Source: a bacterium (GTDB taxonomy: Bacteria > JAMCPX01). From it: a stretch of 7,087 bases of DNA. The stretch is taken from positions 1 to 7,087 of the forward strand of contig DAHXOM010000311.1 of assembly GCA_027364825.1 (NCBI GenBank), given 5' to 3'. Of the stretch, positions 5,259 to 7,087 are shown in pieces (the first letter of the stretch is position 1; the number at the start of each line of letters is the position of its first letter). Made by a program: the position numbers and the translations under genes. The notes under the pieces are model-generated. The model was given only the letters and a program-made list of their open reading frames with translations. It made no database searches and was not told where the DNA came from.

Positions 5259-6572
5259 TCAGGCTTCCTTGAGCGTAAAGAAATCATAAATATACAAAAA
5301 CGCTCCCGCTACAAAGCCTATGCCGGACACAAAAAACACTGCATACCACAGGTGCATATACGATTGTGTCGTCAGGTAATCGAACCCGAGTACCCGCTGG
5401 AAGTACACCTGGATAATACCGGCAACGGTCAGAGCAAGCACCATCATAACCATGAAAAACATTGTTATGTATAATACTGCAAACCCCTTTTGCTGATTGA
5501 AATTCTTCAATCCCTTTATCTGGGGGATTATAAAATACGCAAGGGTAATGATCAGCATTACATAAGCACCGAAGAATGCAAAATGCCCGTGTGCAGCGGT
5601 TATCTGTGTACCGTGCGTCCATTTATTTATCTGCGGCAGTGTCTGCGCAAAGCCCCATACGCCTGCTCCGAAGAAATGCATGATGGTCCCTGCAACAGCC
5701 CAATCCATTGCAAGCCTGTTTTTAATCTCGAGATGCTTTTCTCTCACCATCCGTAATGTATCTATCACCATAAACAGGATCGGCAGCGGCTCAAACATGC
5801 TGAATATCGCCCCAAACCACAACCAGTACGACGGGGTCCCTATCCAGTAATAATGATGGCCCGTCCCTACAATACCGGTGAACAATACAAGTCCGACTTC
5901 TACGTACAACCACTTTTCAACAACGGATCTCTCAACGCCGGTAAGCTTCATCATCACAAATGCCATAAGCGCCGCTGCTATAAGCTCCCATGCGCCTTCT
6001 ACCCAAAGATGAATGACCCACCACCAGAAAAAATACTGTGTTGAGAGGTTCTTCATAAAGAACATCCCGAACAAGAACATAACCGCAAGCGTTACAAGGC
6101 CCGCGATGAGAACACCCTGTATGGCTGTCCATTTTTTACTCTTGAGCACCGTCATAAGGATGTTATAAAGGAACAGGAGGGCGACGACCACGATGCCGGC
6201 CTTTATGATGAACGGTTGTTCGGTAAACGGCATACCCCATGTCCACCCGAACAGATATCCGACAATCGCCGAAACACCGATAACGGCAAATAGCCAGAAC
6301 TGGACATACGCAAGTGCCGGGCTGTACAGTTCCGTTTCGGACTCCTCGGGAATCATATAATAGGTGCCGCCCATAAACCCGAACAGCAGCCATACAACAA
6401 GCAGGTTTATATGTATCTCCCTGCTCATGTTAAACGGCAGAATATGCATGAGCGGGTCGACATTCCATACATACTTCGCTCCGGTGAGCAGTCCGAAAAC
6501 CACCTGCAAACCAAAGAGCAGGGTTGCCAGCGTAAAGTACGGATAAGCAACCTTTTGTGTTTGATATTTCAT
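5259..6572 (-). CDS. norB: nitric oxide reductase large subunit NorB (cNOR type)
   Basis: A complete 437-residue catalytic subunit of cytochrome c-dependent NO reductase, an inner-membrane haem-copper-oxidase relative that reduces 2 NO to N2O. About 12 membrane helices are visible. Ligands by family alignment: His54 (REIHINLLVVW) and His330 for low-spin haem b; His328 (AAHGH) proximal for haem b3; His188 (HLWVEGAWE), His239 and His240 (GTGHHYYW) for the non-haem iron FeB. The FeB glutamate Glu192 and the following Glu196 are present, which marks canonical NOR rather than an oxygen reductase. The spacing from His188 to the later ligands matches Pseudomonas NorB exactly. It lacks the N-terminal extension of quinol-type qNOR, so it needs NorC. 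It is about 25 residues shorter than typical NorB, partly through a shorter loop near residue 110. The start is set by AGGAGG at 6583-6578, five bases before ATG, directly after the norC stop (12-base gap), implying one transcript with tight translational coupling. Confidence 0.98.
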   Translation of the reverse strand: MKYQTQKVAYPYFTLATLLFGLQVVFGLLTGAKYVWNVDPLMHILPFNMSREIHINLLVVWLLFGFMGGTYYMIPEESETELYSPALAYVQFWLFAVIGVSAIVGYLFGWTWGMPFTEQPFIIKAGIVVVALLFLYNILMTVLKSKKWTAIQGVLIAGLVTLAVMFLFGMFFMKNLSTQYFFWWWVIHLWVEGAWELIAAALMAFVMMKLTGVERSVVEKWLYVEVGLVLFTGIVGTGHHYYWIGTPSYWLWFGAIFSMFEPLPILFMVIDTLRMVREKHLEIKNRLAMDWAVAGTIMHFFGAGVWGFAQTLPQINKWTHGTQITAAHGHFAFFGAYVMLIITLAYFIIPQIKGLKNFNQQKGFAVLYITMFFMVMMVLALTVAGIIQVYFQRVLGFDYLTTQSYMHLWYAVFFVSGIGFVAGAFLYIYDFFTLKEA

Positions 6573-6577
6573 GATTA

Positions 6578-6583
6578 CCTCCT
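6578..6583 (-). promoter_or_regulatory. ribosome binding site of norB, in the 12-base norC-norB gap
   Basis: AGGAGG on the minus strand, five bases before the norB ATG and just past the norC stop (6587-6585). The placement favours re-initiation by ribosomes finishing norC, keeping the two subunits in balance. Confidence 0.9.
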
Positions 6584-6584
6584 C

Positions 6585-7087
6585 TTATTTTAAATTTGAA
6601 AGATAATGAACAAGCTCATCGACCTGTGTCTTTGAGAGTGTTTTAAATGAAGGCATGATAGTTTTTGGATAATGTGATGCAGGTTCTGTAATCTGCTGGG
6701 CTATCCATGGTGCGTCTCTTCTTGAGCCGACGTGGCTGAGATCCGGTCCTACACTGCCTCCCATACCGTTGATCTTATGGCATGCTGTGCAGCCGTTCCT
6801 GCCCAACAGGAGACTGCCTTCCGATGATTCCGGCGCAACAGCCCCATTTTGGGCAACCTCGGGCTGCGGCGGCCATCCATTGGTATGGATGTTGGAGACC
6901 CACTGAAGGAACGCAACAACATCATCGATCTGTGTATCCGTAAGATGCTGGTTGGGCATCTGCCGCGGTTCAGGCATAACCGCCCGCGGGTTTTTTAAAA
7001 ATTTCTTCAACCAGTCCGATGACCTCAGCTTGCCCTCTTTTGTAAGGTCCGGCGCATAATACCCTCCGATACCGAGTATGGTATGGC
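6585..7087 (-). CDS. norC: nitric oxide reductase cytochrome c subunit NorC with an extra C-terminal cytochrome c domain, 5' part beyond the right edge
   Basis: The frame is open from the window edge to the stop at 6587-6585, giving 166 visible residues, so no start lies in view. The first visible codon is His, preceded by bases GC that fit a Cys codon (TGC). The opening HTILGIGGYYAPDLTK matches the NorC segment just after its haem-binding CxxCH. The NorC domain continues through Met43 (RQMPN, probable haem-iron ligand) and DDVVAFLQWVSNI to TNGWPP, close to where ordinary NorC (about 150 residues) ends. This protein instead runs on through a Pro/Ala/Gln-rich linker into a second class I cytochrome c domain: CTACH (6791-6777), GGSVGPDLSHVG, the Met of TIMPSF as ligand, and the final helix DELVHYLSNL. 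The unseen N-terminus should hold the membrane anchor and the first haem cysteines. NorC normally takes electrons from periplasmic carriers and feeds NorB; the extra haem could extend that path. The promoter lies outside the window. Confidence 0.92.
   Translation of the reverse strand, partial: HTILGIGGYYAPDLTKEGKLRSSDWLKKFLKNPRAVMPEPRQMPNQHLTDTQIDDVVAFLQWVSNIHTNGWPPQPEVAQNGAVAPESSEGSLLLGRNGCTACHKINGMGGSVGPDLSHVGSRRDAPWIAQQITEPASHYPKTIMPSFKTLSKTQVDELVHYLSNLK

Noticed and set aside
6982..7010. Start codon for norC inside the window (TTG 7010 or ATG 6977)
   Set aside because: The frame stays open to the edge with 25 further residues that match NorC just after its haem motif, so the true start is off the window.
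1..7087. CRISPR arrays, tRNA or rRNA genes, insertion-sequence ends
   Set aside because: No regularly spaced repeats, cloverleaf-like segments, rRNA segments, transposase motifs or terminal inverted repeats were seen.

Overview
The window comes from a Gram-negative bacterium: it holds an OprB-type porin and a DUF481 protein, both outer-membrane types with signal peptides, plus a respiratory NO reductase. The gene mix (cNOR, haem-binding bacterioferritin, DUF481) would fit an anaerobic or microaerophilic lineage such as Nitrospirota or Desulfobacterota, but the taxonomy is inference and nothing here fixes it.

Layout. (1) 1-1105, minus: a carbohydrate porin of the OprB family, cut by the left edge. 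It has a signal peptide and a likely sigma70-type promoter just upstream. (2) 1240-1548, minus: a small Dabb (stress-responsive A/B barrel) protein with a strong ribosome binding site. (3) 1727-3140, plus: a probable two-gene unit diverging from the Dabb gene, made of a GTG-started DUF481 outer-membrane protein and a 119-residue protein with four predicted membrane helices. (4) 3280-4272, plus: an aldo/keto reductase with its complete catalytic tetrad and its own TATAAT promoter. (5) 4273-4702: about 430 bases without a convincing gene. (6) 4703-5176, plus: bacterioferritin with all six ferroxidase ligands and the haem-ligand Met52. (7) 5213-5249: a perfect 13-bp-stem bidirectional terminator shared by bacterioferritin and the converging nor genes. 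(8) 5259-7087, minus: norC-norB, a cytochrome c-dependent nitric oxide reductase. norB is complete; norC runs off the right edge.

How the genes work together. NorC receives electrons and passes them to NorB, which reduces 2 NO to N2O. Bacterioferritin, which stores iron and limits Fenton chemistry, faces it across the shared terminator, so the right half reads as a nitrosative/oxidative stress and iron module. The left half is cell-envelope and general metabolism, with no evident pathway link.

The most notable item is NorC. After the canonical NorC cytochrome domain, which is normally the end of the protein, this one continues through a Pro/Ala/Gln-rich linker into a second complete c-type cytochrome domain (CTACH, later Met ligand). 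It therefore appears to be a dihaem NorC fusion.
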